Shown: positions 36,633 to 45,456 of the stretch, piece by piece
How the letters are laid out: every line of letters starts with the position of its first letter
Position numbering within the stretch: the stretch's first letter is position 1
Origin: Tersicoccus sp. Bi-70
Lineage (GTDB): Bacteria; Actinomycetota; Actinomycetes; Actinomycetales; Micrococcaceae
DNA: 64,000 nt
Direction of reading: 5' to 3'
Assembly: GCF_001968825.1 (NCBI RefSeq)
Contig: NZ_MIEU01000002.1
Span: 558,001-622,000 of the forward strand
Translations under genes and position numbers: made by a program
Notes under the pieces: generated by a model
The model's database searches: none
The model's input: only the letters and a program-made list of their open reading frames with translations
Told to the model about the DNA's origin: nothing

Positions 36633-39296
36633 CTACCGGGAGACCACGATCGACATCGGGGTCTGCTCGGTGGTCTGGCCCTGCGGGTTGTCCTTGAAGA
36701 TCGCCTCGACGGTGGCCCTGTCCAGGTCGGTGTCCTGCCCGAGGCACACGACGCCGAGGTCGTTGGCGTCCATGATGGCCGTGCCGGCGAACGTCGCCGC
36801 GTACTGGGCCGGGACGGTCTCCCGGACGAGCTGCGACAGCCGGGCCGCGACGGCGTCGGGGTCCTTCGGGGCGAGCTTGACCGAGTGGGTCGAGGTGCCC
36901 ACCTGGTACCCGGCGGCGCCGTCGATGGCGTTGATGTTGCCGCCGGCCACTTCGTAGAACACGCCCTTCTTGCCCTGGAACTTGCCGACGACGGAGCGGG
37001 CGGAGGCGTAGAGGATACGCGGCAGGCCGACCTCGTCGATCGCCAGCTGCATCGACCACGGGCTGGCCAGGCCGATGCCGCCGGGGTTGCGCACGACGGC
37101 CTTCGACAGCATCCGGGCGGCGGGGGAGACCTTGATGTCCCACACCGGGATGGAACGCCCCTGGGTCATCGCGACGATCTTCTCCGAGACGAACAGGTAC
37201 CACGGGGAGTTGTTGATTGCGGTGGCGTGGTCGTCACCGGCGTCCCCGAGACCGTCGACGAAGCGGGACACGTAGCCCAGCACGGCCGGCTCGAAGTCGG
37301 TGTCCCGGTAGAAGATGTCGGTGCGCAGCGGGTAGCGGCGGAACGTGTGGCCGCCCGGCACGGTCAGCTCGAGCTGCTTGCCGGGATTCGGCTCGTAGTC
37401 CGTCTTGTCGACCTTGCCGGCCTTCGGGGCCGGCGCGCCGTCGATGAACTCGCGCAGCCACAGCTCCACGTTCAGCAGCCGCCAGAACACCATGGTCGAG
37501 GCGCCGTTGCGATCCTGCAGGTACTCCTCGAACGCGTACAGCACGGCGTCCTGGTCCCAGTACGGCCGGTCCTCGAAGGATGAGGAGAGGAAGATCTCGT
37601 AGATCCGCTCCTTCATCAGCTTGAACCACTCCGCCTCGGGGGTGGTGAAACCGATCTTGTTCCGCCGGTCGCTGATCATCGAGGGCAGCAGGCCGCGGGT
37701 CGCGTCGCGCAGGATCCGCTTGTTCCAGCCGTCCTTGATGATCGCCTCGTCCGAGAGCGAGAACAGGAACTTCACGACCTCCTTGTCGAGGAACGGCACA
37801 CGCCCCTCGAGCGACCAGCGCATCGTGTTCTTGTCCTCGTACCGCAGCACCGAGGGCAGCGACTTGCGGAACAGGTCGTCGATCAGGCGCAGCTTGAGGT
37901 TGTCCCCGATCACCCGGTAGGTCTCACCGGCGAAGCGGCTGGTCCACTCCTTCTTCAGGAGCGAGCCGATGGCCACGTCCTTCTTCAGCGTCAGCTTCGA
38001 CTGGAAACGGAAGCGGCCGAGCCGGTAGAAGATGTCGGTGGCGTTGGCCATCTCCTTCGCCAGCTTGTCCCACTGCTTGTTCTTGCGCAGCTGACCGAGG
38101 TACGCGAAGTAGTAGGGGATGTATCCGGCCATCATCTCGTCGGCACCCTGCCCGTCGAGCAGCACGGTGATGGTCTCGGACGCCTTCTGCATCACCCGGT
38201 ACTGGGCGTAGGGGCCCGAGGAAATGATCGGCTCCTCCTGGGTGCGGACGAAGTCGATCAGGTCCTCGGCGAACTCGTGCGCCTTCGGCAGGATCTTGTG
38301 GCTGTCGACGTTGCCCTCGACGCTGGCGAGGACGGCGTCGGCGTACTTCTCCTCGTCGTTGATCGAGTTGGGGAAGACGGCGGAGAACGTCTGCTGCTTC
38401 GCGCCGAGCGAGTCGGTCGCGGCGGCCTTCTCCTGCATGAGCTTGTTGATGGTCACGACGACGGCGGAGGAGTCCAGGCCACCGGAGAGGGCGGTGCCGA
38501 CCGGCACCTCGGACTGCAGCCGCAGCCGCACGCCCTCGGTGAACCGCTCGCGGTACTCGTCGATGACGCCCTGGTCGTAGGGCCGCTCGACGGAGGAGAG
38601 CTCCTCCAGCTCCTGCTCGAGCCGGGTGAACATCGAGACCTCGTGCTCACCGGTCGTCGTGTCCAGGACCAGCTTCTGCCCGGGCAGGAGCTTGTCGATG
38701 CCGGCGAAGAAGGTGGCCGCCTCCTCGTCGTGGATGCGGAACTGCAGGTAGCGGTAGAGGATCCGCTCGTTCACCTTCCGCTCCAGCTTCTCGGCGGCGA
38801 GGATCGGGCGGATCTCGGAGGCGAACAGCAGCTTCTTCTCGCCGCCCTCGGTGAAGGACGCGAAGTAGAGCGGCTTGATGCCGAAGTGGTCGCGGGCCAG
38901 GACCAGCCGGTTGTTGCGGCGGTCGTGGATGGCGAACCCGAACATGCCGTTGAAGCGGTCGAACGCGTCGTCGCCCCACTCCTCATAGGCCTGCAGCACG
39001 ACCTCGGTGTCCGAGACGGTGCTGAACGTCCGGCCCAGGGCCTCCAGTTCGGCGCGCAGGTCGAGGTAGTTGTAGACCTCGCCGTTGTAGATCAGCACCA
39101 CCTGGCCGTCGGCGCTGTACATCGGCTCCTGGCCGTGCGCGACGTCGATGATGGAGAGCCGGCGGTGCGCGAGGCCCACCTGGCCCTCGGTGGCGTAACC
39201 CTCGCCGTCGGGACCGCGGTGCACGATGCACTGGTTCATGGCCCCCAGCAGGTCCCGGTCGTCACCGAAACCGTAGTAACCGGCGATTCCACACAT
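36633..39296 (-). CDS. asnB: asparagine synthetase (glutamine-hydrolysing) fused to a CofE-like domain
   Basis: 887 residues, about 250 more than usual AsnB. Residues 2-190 form the class II glutamine amidotransferase (Cys2 nucleophile in MCGIAGY, HRGPDGEG, YNGEVYN); 240-620 the synthetase with P-loop ALSGGLDSS (269-277) and LLDGQGADEMMAGY. After a linker (620-645), residues 650-887 resemble the F420-0:gamma-glutamyl ligase (CofE) group: LFVSEKIVAMTQGR, GGIGLASPWSMQLAIDEVG, GVFYEVAGGNINAIDG, KLAPKDPD and IMDANDLGV. Both halves seem intact. The ATG before CGIAGY is required because Cys2 must become the N-terminus. What the second domain ligates is unknown. Confidence 0.88.
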   Translation of the reverse strand: MCGIAGYYGFGDDRDLLGAMNQCIVHRGPDGEGYATEGQVGLAHRRLSIIDVAHGQEPMYSADGQVVLIYNGEVYNYLDLRAELEALGRTFSTVSDTEVVLQAYEEWGDDAFDRFNGMFGFAIHDRRNNRLVLARDHFGIKPLYFASFTEGGEKKLLFASEIRPILAAEKLERKVNERILYRYLQFRIHDEEAATFFAGIDKLLPGQKLVLDTTTGEHEVSMFTRLEQELEELSSVERPYDQGVIDEYRERFTEGVRLRLQSEVPVGTALSGGLDSSAVVVTINKLMQEKAAATDSLGAKQQTFSAVFPNSINDEEKYADAVLASVEGNVDSHKILPKAHEFAEDLIDFVRTQEEPIISSGPYAQYRVMQKASETITVLLDGQGADEMMAGYIPYYFAYLGQLRKNKQWDKLAKEMANATDIFYRLGRFRFQSKLTLKKDVAIGSLLKKEWTSRFAGETYRVIGDNLKLRLIDDLFRKSLPSVLRYEDKNTMRWSLEGRVPFLDKEVVKFLFSLSDEAIIKDGWNKRILRDATRGLLPSMISDRRNKIGFTTPEAEWFKLMKERIYEIFLSSSFEDRPYWDQDAVLYAFEEYLQDRNGASTMVFWRLLNVELWLREFIDGAPAPKAGKVDKTDYEPNPGKQLELTVPGGHTFRRYPLRTDIFYRDTDFEPAVLGYVSRFVDGLGDAGDDHATAINNSPWYLFVSEKIVAMTQGRSIPVWDIKVSPAARMLSKAVVRNPGGIGLASPWSMQLAIDEVGLPRILYASARSVVGKFQGKKGVFYEVAGGNINAIDGAAGYQVGTSTHSVKLAPKDPDAVAARLSQLVRETVPAQYAATFAGTAIMDANDLGVVCLGQDTDLDRATVEAIFKDNPQGQTTEQTPMSIVVSR

Positions 39297-39450
39297 AGAT
39301 ACAGACCTCATCCTCAAGACGCACGATTTCAAGCTGACGGTTCAGCTGACCATGCTAGCGGGGCGCGGTGCTGCGCCGTCCCGTGACTCGCACAGGTTCC
39401 GCACAGGTGGACGACATCGCCGTACTAGCCCGACGCTCGACAGTGGTGAC

Positions 39451-41019
39451 ATGACCACACAACAGCCCACGCGCCCTCAGCGGACGATCGAGCTGCGCAC
39501 GATCGAGCCGGCGACGACGGGGCCGGGGACGGGTGCACCGGCCGCTCCGGGCACGATGACGGCGACGATGACGGGCGAGACGACCCGCACGAGGACCGGC
39601 CGGCGGGGCGTCCCCGACGGCCCGATGCGCCCCCGTCGCGCCCCCGTCGTGCCGGTCGGCGCCGTCTCCCACCCTCCGCTGTGGTGGCGCGACGCGTCGG
39701 TGCTGGCCATGTGGGCGGTGCTGCTGATCGTGGTCGCCCTGTGGGTGTCCGGCGGCGGCGTCCAGCTGCTCGGCACGCTCGCCGGGGCGCTGATGTCCAC
39801 CGGCCGGTTGACCGGGCTGATCGCCTCGGCCCTGCTGCTGGTCCAGGTGTTCCTGATGGCGCGGATCCCGTGGTTCGAGCAGGCCTGGGGCCAGGACGCC
39901 CTGGCGCGGACCCACCGGCTGGTCGGGTTCACGTCCTTCACCCTGATGCTCGCCCACATCGTCCTCATCACCCTCGGGTACGCGGCCGGCTCGCCCGCCG
40001 GGCTGTGGGGGACCATCGTCGACTTCACCCTGAACTACCCGGGGATGCTGCTCGCGATCGCCGGGACGGCGGCCCTGTGCATGGTGGTCGTGACGTCCTA
40101 CCGGGCCGCGCGCCGCCGCCTGCGCTACGAGTCGTGGCACCTGATCCACCTCTACGCCTACCTCGGCGTCGGGCTGGCGCTGCCGCACCAGCTGTGGACC
40201 GGGCAGGACTTCCTGTCCTCGCCCATCGCGACCGTCTTCTGGTGGGGGCTGTACATCGTCTGCGCCGGCGCGGTGCTCGTCTACCGGATCGGTGTCCCGC
40301 TGTGGCGCTCGCTGCGATCACCGCTGCGCGTCGTGCACGTGCGCCCCGAGTCGCCGACCACCACGACCGTCGTCGTCGGCGGCCCCGGTGTCGCCCGGCT
40401 GAAGGCGCAGGCCGGTCAGTTCTTCCAGTGGCGCTTCCTCGACGGCCCGGGCTGGACGCGGGCCCACCCGTTCTCCCTTTCCGCCGCACCCGACGGCGCC
40501 ACCCTCCAGTTCACGGCCAGCCGGGCCGGGGACGGCACCGCCCGCCTTGCCCGGCTGCGGCCCGGCACCCGGGTGCTTATCGAGGGCCCCTACGGGCGGC
40601 TGCACCCGGGCGTGCGGACGCAGCGGAAGGTCACCCTGATCGGCGGCGGCATCGGGATCGCGCCGATGAAGTCCCTGCTCGAGGGGATGGCCCAGGCGCC
40701 GGGCGACATCACGGTCCTGCACCGCGTCGGGAACGAGCAGGACCCCACGCTGGCCGCCTCGATCGACGCGAACGCTCGACGCCGCGGAGCGCGCTACGTG
40801 CGGCTCGCCGGGCCGCGCAATCGGGCCCGCGAGAGCTGGCTGCCCGGCTGGGCGGACGCGTGGGACGACACCGGCGCCCTGCTGCACCTGTGCCCCGACA
40901 TCGCCGAGCACGACGTCTTCATCTGCGGGGCGCCGGACTGGATGGAGCAGGTGCGGGCCTCCGCGCTCGACGCCGGGGTCCCCGCCGACCGCATCCACCT
41001 CGAACGCTTCCAGTACTGA
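39451..41019 (+). CDS. ferric reductase-like transmembrane flavo-oxidoreductase
   Basis: 522 residues. A disordered Thr/Pro/Arg-rich leader of about 75 residues precedes a six-helix ferric-reductase/NOX-like membrane domain with haem-ligand histidines in RTHRLVGFTSFTLMLAHIV and SWHLIHLYAYLGV. The cytoplasmic part is FAD-binding (QFFQWRFLDGPGWTRAHPFSLSAAP, in part) and NAD(P)H-binding (LIGGGIGIAPMKSLL, VFICGAPDWMEQV). It should move electrons from NAD(P)H across the membrane. It is first of three co-directional genes with an FMN-binding protein and ApbE. Confidence 0.9.
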   Translation: MTTQQPTRPQRTIELRTIEPATTGPGTGAPAAPGTMTATMTGETTRTRTGRRGVPDGPMRPRRAPVVPVGAVSHPPLWWRDASVLAMWAVLLIVVALWVSGGGVQLLGTLAGALMSTGRLTGLIASALLLVQVFLMARIPWFEQAWGQDALARTHRLVGFTSFTLMLAHIVLITLGYAAGSPAGLWGTIVDFTLNYPGMLLAIAGTAALCMVVVTSYRAARRRLRYESWHLIHLYAYLGVGLALPHQLWTGQDFLSSPIATVFWWGLYIVCAGAVLVYRIGVPLWRSLRSPLRVVHVRPESPTTTTVVVGGPGVARLKAQAGQFFQWRFLDGPGWTRAHPFSLSAAPDGATLQFTASRAGDGTARLARLRPGTRVLIEGPYGRLHPGVRTQRKVTLIGGGIGIAPMKSLLEGMAQAPGDITVLHRVGNEQDPTLAASIDANARRRGARYVRLAGPRNRARESWLPGWADAWDDTGALLHLCPDIAEHDVFICGAPDWMEQVRASALDAGVPADRIHLERFQY

Positions 41020-41060
41020 CCCCGCCTTCTCCGGCACCCTTCCTTCCAGGAGTTCCCCTC

Positions 41061-41645
41061 ATGCGCCGCATCGTCCTCTGGGCCGCCGTCACGGTGACCG
41101 TCTTCGTCCTCCTCTTCAGCTACCGCACCTCGACCAGCGCCGTCTCCGCGTCGGCCGCGATCGCCCCGGACACGACGCGTTCGACGACGTCGGCCGGCTC
41201 GGGATCCACCGGGTCGGGCAGCTCGTCGACGTCCTCCGGGTCCTCCGGGTCCGGCTCGACGGACTCGGGCTCGTCCTCCGGGACGGCCGCGGGATCGAGC
41301 GACTCCTCGTCGTCGTCCGGCACCTCGGGATCGTCATCCTCCTCGGGAACCTCGAGCTCGACGGCGTCCGGCACCTACACCGGCGACGCCGTCGACACCC
41401 GCTGGGGGCCGGTGCAGGTGCAGATCACCGTCAAGGACGGCAAGGTCACCGCCGCCGAGGCCGTCGTCTACCCGCAGGAGAACGGGCGCGACCAGGAGAT
41501 CAACGCCGTCGCGATCCCCGCCCTGAACCAGGAGGTGGTCACCGCGCAGAGCGCGAACATCGACATGATCTCCGGCGCCACCGTGACCTCCGACGGTTAC
41601 ATCAGCAGCCTGCAGTCCGCCCTCGACCAGGCCCACCTCTCGTGA
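41061..41645 (+). CDS. membrane-anchored FMN-binding domain protein
   Basis: 194 residues. An N-terminal membrane anchor or signal (RRIVLWAAVTVTVFVLLF) is followed by about 70 residues almost all Ser/Gly/Thr, then an FMN_bind domain (WGPVQVQITVKDGKVTAAEAV). DMISGATVTSDGY fits the motif on which ApbE attaches FMN to a threonine, here Thr174. The ATG has CCAGGAG 7 nt upstream. It ends overlapping apbE, so modification enzyme and target are co-produced. It probably accepts electrons from the preceding membrane oxidoreductase outside the cytoplasm. Confidence 0.9.
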   Translation: MRRIVLWAAVTVTVFVLLFSYRTSTSAVSASAAIAPDTTRSTTSAGSGSTGSGSSSTSSGSSGSGSTDSGSSSGTAAGSSDSSSSSGTSGSSSSSGTSSSTASGTYTGDAVDTRWGPVQVQITVKDGKVTAAEAVVYPQENGRDQEINAVAIPALNQEVVTAQSANIDMISGATVTSDGYISSLQSALDQAHLS

Positions 41646-42439
41646 GCGCCGCGATCGCCGCCGCCCCGTTCGGCCTGCCCGCGGTGCTGCCCGGCAGCGT
41701 CCGCACGGTCCGGGCCTGGGTGCGTCAGGTGATGGGACTGCCCGTCTCGGTGCATGTCCGGGCGGTCGACCCGGCGCGTCGGGACATCGACGACGCGGTC
41801 GACGCCCTGTTCGCCGACCTCGAGCGCGCCGACGCCGTGTTCTCCCTGTGGCGCCCGGACAGCGAGCTGAGCCGGATACGGCGCGGCGAGCTCGCCCACG
41901 CGGCCGACACGTGGCTCGCCGAGGTCCGGAGCCTCACCGAGCGGACCGCCGCCGCCACCGGTGGCCTGTTCACCACCGACCTGACCGGGCCGGACGGCAC
42001 TCGCGGCTGGGACCCGACGGGCATCGTCAAGGGCTGGGCGGTCGAGCGGGCCGCCGCGCACCTGCGCGGGGTCCCGGGCATCGCCTTCAGCATCAACGCC
42101 GGGGGCGACCTGGTCTGCGGTCGCGGGCCGGCGGCCTCCCTCGTCGACCCGCACTGGCGGATCGGCGTCGAGAAGCCGGGCACGCCGGGCGCGTTCGCCA
42201 CCGTGGTGACCGTGACCGAGGGCGCCCTGGCCACCTCCGGCACCGCGGCACGCGGTGACCACATCACGGACCCGCGCACCGGCGCCCCGGCCGCCGGCGG
42301 CCCCACGTCGGTGACCGTCGTCGGGCCGGACCTGACGTGGGTGGACGTCTGGGCGACGGCGTGCTTCATCGAGCCGCAGGCGCTCGCGCAGGCCGGCCCC
42401 GAGTGGTCCGCCTACCGGGTCGCGAACACCACCGACTGA
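41642..42439 (+). CDS. apbE: FAD:protein FMN transferase
   Basis: 265 residues. ApbE attaches FMN from FAD to Thr in exported flavoproteins. Motifs seen are MGLPVSVHVRA, FADLERADAVFSLWRPDSELSRI, GWDPTGIVKGWAVE, FSINAGGDLVCGRG and ATSGTAARGDHITDPRTG (metal-binding region). No signal peptide or lipobox is obvious, although many ApbE proteins are exported. GTG start overlaps the stop of the FMN-binding protein gene. Confidence 0.93.
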   Translation: MSAAIAAAPFGLPAVLPGSVRTVRAWVRQVMGLPVSVHVRAVDPARRDIDDAVDALFADLERADAVFSLWRPDSELSRIRRGELAHAADTWLAEVRSLTERTAAATGGLFTTDLTGPDGTRGWDPTGIVKGWAVERAAAHLRGVPGIAFSINAGGDLVCGRGPAASLVDPHWRIGVEKPGTPGAFATVVTVTEGALATSGTAARGDHITDPRTGAPAAGGPTSVTVVGPDLTWVDVWATACFIEPQALAQAGPEWSAYRVANTTD

Positions 42440-42507
42440 GGCGTCCCCACGCCGCCCGTCCGCGGGGCGACCGGGGACCCGTGCCCGGGAGCGGCCGTCC
42501 ACGCTCC

Positions 42508-42513
42508 TAGGAT
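42508..42513 (+). promoter_or_regulatory. -10 element of pdxT
   Basis: TAGGAT, 6 nt before the GTG at 42520; predicts a leaderless pdxT mRNA. Confidence 0.5.
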
Positions 42514-42519
42514 GGCGAG

Positions 42520-43170
42520 GTGGCTATCGGCGTACTGGCAGTGCAGGGTGACGTGCGGGAGCACGCGAGGGTGTTGACGGAACTGGGCGCCGACGTCGTG
42601 CTCGTGCGCCGGCCCCGGGAGATCGACGGCCTCGACGGGCTCGTCATCCCCGGCGGGGAATCCACCACGATGGACAAGCTCACCCGGGCGTTCGACCTCG
42701 CCGCGCCGCTGCAGGACGCCATCGCCGGCGGTCTGCCGGTCTACGGCTCCTGCGCCGGCATGATCATGCTCGCCGACCGCGTCGCCGACCCGGCCCGGGA
42801 TCGGCAGGGCGACCCGCAGCGCACCCTGGGCGGCATCGACATGACCGTGCGGCGCAACGCGTTCGGCCGCCAGCGGGAGTCCTTCGAGGTGACGTTGGAC
42901 TTCACCGACGTGGGCGACGTGCCCGCCGTCTTCATCCGCGCCCCCCTGGCCGAGGACGTCGGCGACGGCGTCCAGGTGCTCGCCCGCACGCCGTCCGACG
43001 CGCCCGCCCAGCACCCCGACGGTCCCACGGACCCGGAGGTACAGGACACGGCCGGTAGAATCGTCGCAGTGCGGTCGGGGAAGCTCCTCGCCACGTCCTT
43101 CCATCCGGAGGTCACCGGCGAGCGGCGCATCCACGACCTGTTCATCCGGATCATCAGAGGAGAAGCGTAG
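42520..43170 (+). CDS. pdxT: pyridoxal 5'-phosphate synthase glutaminase subunit PdxT
   Basis: 216 residues; class I glutamine amidotransferase that releases ammonia for PdxS. Catalytic Cys78 lies in [11 protein letters not shown] and the His195/Glu197 pair in SFHPEVTGE; the oxyanion region is [13 protein letters not shown]. There is a small insertion near residues 160-175 (Pro/Asp rich). It is directly upstream of yebC (2-bp gap) as in other Actinobacteria, but pdxS is 21 kb away. Confidence 0.96.
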   Translation: MAIGVLAVQGDVREHARVLTELGADVVLVRRPREIDGLDGLVIPGGESTTMDKLTRAFDLAAPLQDAIAGGLPVYGSCAGMIMLADRVADPARDRQGDPQRTLGGIDMTVRRNAFGRQRESFEVTLDFTDVGDVPAVFIRAPLAEDVGDGVQVLARTPSDAPAQHPDGPTDPEVQDTAGRIVAVRSGKLLATSFHPEVTGERRIHDLFIRIIRGEA

Positions 43171-43172
43171 GC

Positions 43173-43931
43173 ATGTCGGGCCACTCCAAATGGGCGACCA
43201 CCAAGCACAAGAAGGCCGTCATCGACGGTCGCCGCGCGAAGGCGTTCGCCAAGTTCATCAAGAACATCGAGGTCGCGGCGCGCATGGGTGGCCCGGACAC
43301 GTCCGGCAACCCGGCGCTGGAGCTCGCGGTCTCGAAGGCCAAGAAGAACTCGGTCCCCAACGACAACATCGACCGTGCGGTCAAGCGCGGTGCCGGGTTG
43401 ACCGGCGAGACGATCGACTACTCGGAGATCTTCTACGAGGCGCGCGGCCCGCAGGGCTCGGCGCTGCTGGTCGAGTGCCTGACGGACAACAAGAACCGCG
43501 CCGCCTCCGAGGTGCGCGTGGCCATCACCCGCAACGGCGGCACCGTGGCCGACCAGGGGTCGGTCAACTACCTCTTCACGCGCAAGGGCGTCGTCCGCCT
43601 GCCGAAGAACGACCTGGCCGAGGACGACGTGCTCCTCGCCGTGCTCGACGCCGGTGCCGAGGAGGTCAAGGACGAGGGCGAGAGCTTCGAGGTGATCTCC
43701 GAGGCCAGCGACCTGCCGGCCATCCGCGCCGCCCTGACCGAGGCGTCCATCGAGTACGAGACGGACGAGGCCGAGTTCCTCCCGTCGATGCAGGTGGACC
43801 TGGACAGCGATGCTGCCCGCAAGTTCCTGCGCCTCGTCGACGCTCTCGAGGAGCTCGACGACGTACAGAACGTCTACTCCAACGCACACCTCAGCGAGGC
43901 CGTTCTGGCCGAGCTGGACACCGAGGACTGA
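43173..43931 (+). CDS. yebC: YebC/PmpR family protein
   Basis: 252 residues, usual length. It starts [16 protein letters not shown] and contains [24 protein letters not shown] and [23 protein letters not shown] (in part), the family signature. Members have been described as transcriptional regulators and, more recently, as translation factors for proline-rich stretches; which applies here is unknown. It lies in the pdxT-yebC-ruvC gene order typical of Actinobacteria. Confidence 0.96.
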   Translation: MSGHSKWATTKHKKAVIDGRRAKAFAKFIKNIEVAARMGGPDTSGNPALELAVSKAKKNSVPNDNIDRAVKRGAGLTGETIDYSEIFYEARGPQGSALLVECLTDNKNRAASEVRVAITRNGGTVADQGSVNYLFTRKGVVRLPKNDLAEDDVLLAVLDAGAEEVKDEGESFEVISEASDLPAIRAALTEASIEYETDEAEFLPSMQVDLDSDAARKFLRLVDALEELDDVQNVYSNAHLSEAVLAELDTED

Positions 43932-43947
43932 CGGGACGGCCGACGGC

Positions 43948-44595
43948 GTGAGCCTGCGCGTCCTCGGGGTCGATCCCGGCCTCACCCGCTGCGGGCTCGG
44001 CGTCGTCGATGTCACCGCGAACCGCCGCGCCACCCTCGTCGAGGTGGGCGTCGTCGGCACCCCCGCGGACACCCCGCTGGACGGTCGGCTGCTTGCCATC
44101 GACGTGGCCGTCGAGCAGTGGCTCGACCGGCACAGCCCGGACGTGCTGGCCGTCGAGCGGGTGTTCAGCCAGCTCAACGTCTCCACCGTGATGGGCACGG
44201 CGCAGGCCTCCGGTGTCGTCATTGCCGCGGCCGCCCGCCGGGGGATCGCCGTCGGCCTGCACACGCCGACCGAGGTCAAGGCCGCCGTCACCGGCAACGG
44301 GCAGGCGGACAAGGGGTCCGTCGCCCGCATGGTGGTGCGCATCCTCCGGCTGCCCGAGGCGCCGACGCCCGCGGACGCCGCCGACGCCCTGGCCCTGGCC
44401 ATCACCCACGCGTGGCGGTCCGGTCTGAGCGCCGTCGCCACGTCGTCCGCCGCCTCGGGGTCCGAGTCGCGGGCGGCCGCGGCGGCCCGGGCGGGACAAC
44501 GGACGCCCGCCGGCAGCCTCACGGCGGCTCAGAAGCTCTGGGTGCAGGCGGAGGCCAGCGCCCGCCAGGCCGGTCACGGCCGCCGACACCGGTAG
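43948..44595 (+). CDS. ruvC: Holliday junction resolvase RuvC
   Basis: 215 residues; Mg-dependent endonuclease that cleaves Holliday junctions with RuvAB. Catalytic acids are Asp9 ([12 protein letters not shown]), Glu70 ([10 protein letters not shown]), and Asp143/Asp146 ([16 protein letters not shown]). A C-terminal tail of about 55 Ala/Ser-rich residues exceeds the E. coli protein. GTG start 16 bp after yebC; the longer open frame through the yebC end is a shadow. Confidence 0.95.
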   Translation: MSLRVLGVDPGLTRCGLGVVDVTANRRATLVEVGVVGTPADTPLDGRLLAIDVAVEQWLDRHSPDVLAVERVFSQLNVSTVMGTAQASGVVIAAAARRGIAVGLHTPTEVKAAVTGNGQADKGSVARMVVRILRLPEAPTPADAADALALAITHAWRSGLSAVATSSAASGSESRAAAAARAGQRTPAGSLTAAQKLWVQAEASARQAGHGRRHR

Positions 44596-44659
44596 GACCG
44601 GGTCCCGACGCGACGCGCGTGGTGATGCCGGGTGCCGTCGGTCCGCTCCCGTAGGGTGT

Positions 44660-44675
44660 TCGTAGATATGTTCGA
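44660..44675. promoter_or_regulatory. candidate LexA (SOS) box before ruvA
   Basis: TCGTAGATATGTTCGA fits the actinobacterial SOS-box frame TCGAAC-N4-GTTCGA with a perfect right half and a four-of-six left half. It lies 25 bp before the ruvA start in the 105-bp ruvC-ruvA gap. Confidence 0.45.
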
Positions 44676-44700
44676 TGCCTCGACCCGGCAGGAGTGACCC

Positions 44701-45456
44701 GTGATCAGCTCGTTGCGCGGCACCGTGACCCACGTCGGCCTGACCTCCGCCGTGATCGACGTCAACGGTTTCGGCATGCTCGTCAACGCCACCCCGCAGA
44801 CCCTCGCCTCGCTGCGCACGGGGGAGACCGCGTCCGTCGCGACGTCGATGGTCGTGCGCGAGGACTCGATGACGCTCTTCGGCTTCCCCGACGCCGACCA
44901 CCGCGAGGTGTTCGAGACCCTTCTCGGCGTCAGCGGGGTGGGCCCCCGCCTCGCGCTGGCCGTCCTCGCCGTGCACGACCCCGAGGCCGTCCGCGTCGCC
45001 GCCGCCTCGGGGGACGACAAGGCGTTCAGCAAGGTGCCCGGCATCGGGCCCAAGGGCGCCCGCCGCATCGTGCTCGAACTCGCCGACAAGCTGGTGCCCA
45101 CCGGTGCCACCCACACGGCCGCGACATCGGCCGGCCCGGTGTGGCAGCCGCAGGTGCTCCAGGCCCTCACCGGACTCGGCTGGACCGAGAAGGACGCCAC
45201 GGCGGCGCTCGAGGCCGCGACCGCGGACGAGCCCGACGTCGCGGCGCGCGGCAACGTCGCCGAGATCCTCCGCCTGACCCTGCGGTGGCTCGGTCAGGAC
45301 ACCGGCCGAGCGCCCCGCGCCCCGCGTGGAGGCGGCGCCGGTACCACGGGCACCGGTTCACCGACCGCCGGAACCCGCACGAGCCGATCGCGCGGCGCCC
45401 GGACGGCGACCACGGCCACCGCCGACGACGACACCGTGGCGGCCGGACGTGGCTGA
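44701..45456 (+). CDS. ruvA: Holliday junction DNA helicase subunit RuvA
   Basis: 251 residues; tetramer that binds the four-way junction and loads RuvB. The OB-fold N-terminus is [21 protein letters not shown]; helix-hairpin-helix motifs appear in [16 protein letters not shown] and [23 protein letters not shown]. The C-terminal RuvB-contact domain ([21 protein letters not shown]) is followed by a basic Gly/Arg/Thr tail of about 55 residues not found in E. coli RuvA. GTG start with AGGAG 6 nt upstream. Confidence 0.96.
   Translation: MISSLRGTVTHVGLTSAVIDVNGFGMLVNATPQTLASLRTGETASVATSMVVREDSMTLFGFPDADHREVFETLLGVSGVGPRLALAVLAVHDPEAVRVAAASGDDKAFSKVPGIGPKGARRIVLELADKLVPTGATHTAATSAGPVWQPQVLQALTGLGWTEKDATAALEAATADEPDVAARGNVAEILRLTLRWLGQDTGRAPRAPRGGGAGTTGTGSPTAGTRTSRSRGARTATTATADDDTVAAGRG

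Noticed and set aside
41120-41374. Acidic 84-residue minus-strand frame in the FMN-binding protein gene
   Set aside because: It is the complement of the Ser/Gly-rich tether; a low-complexity artefact.
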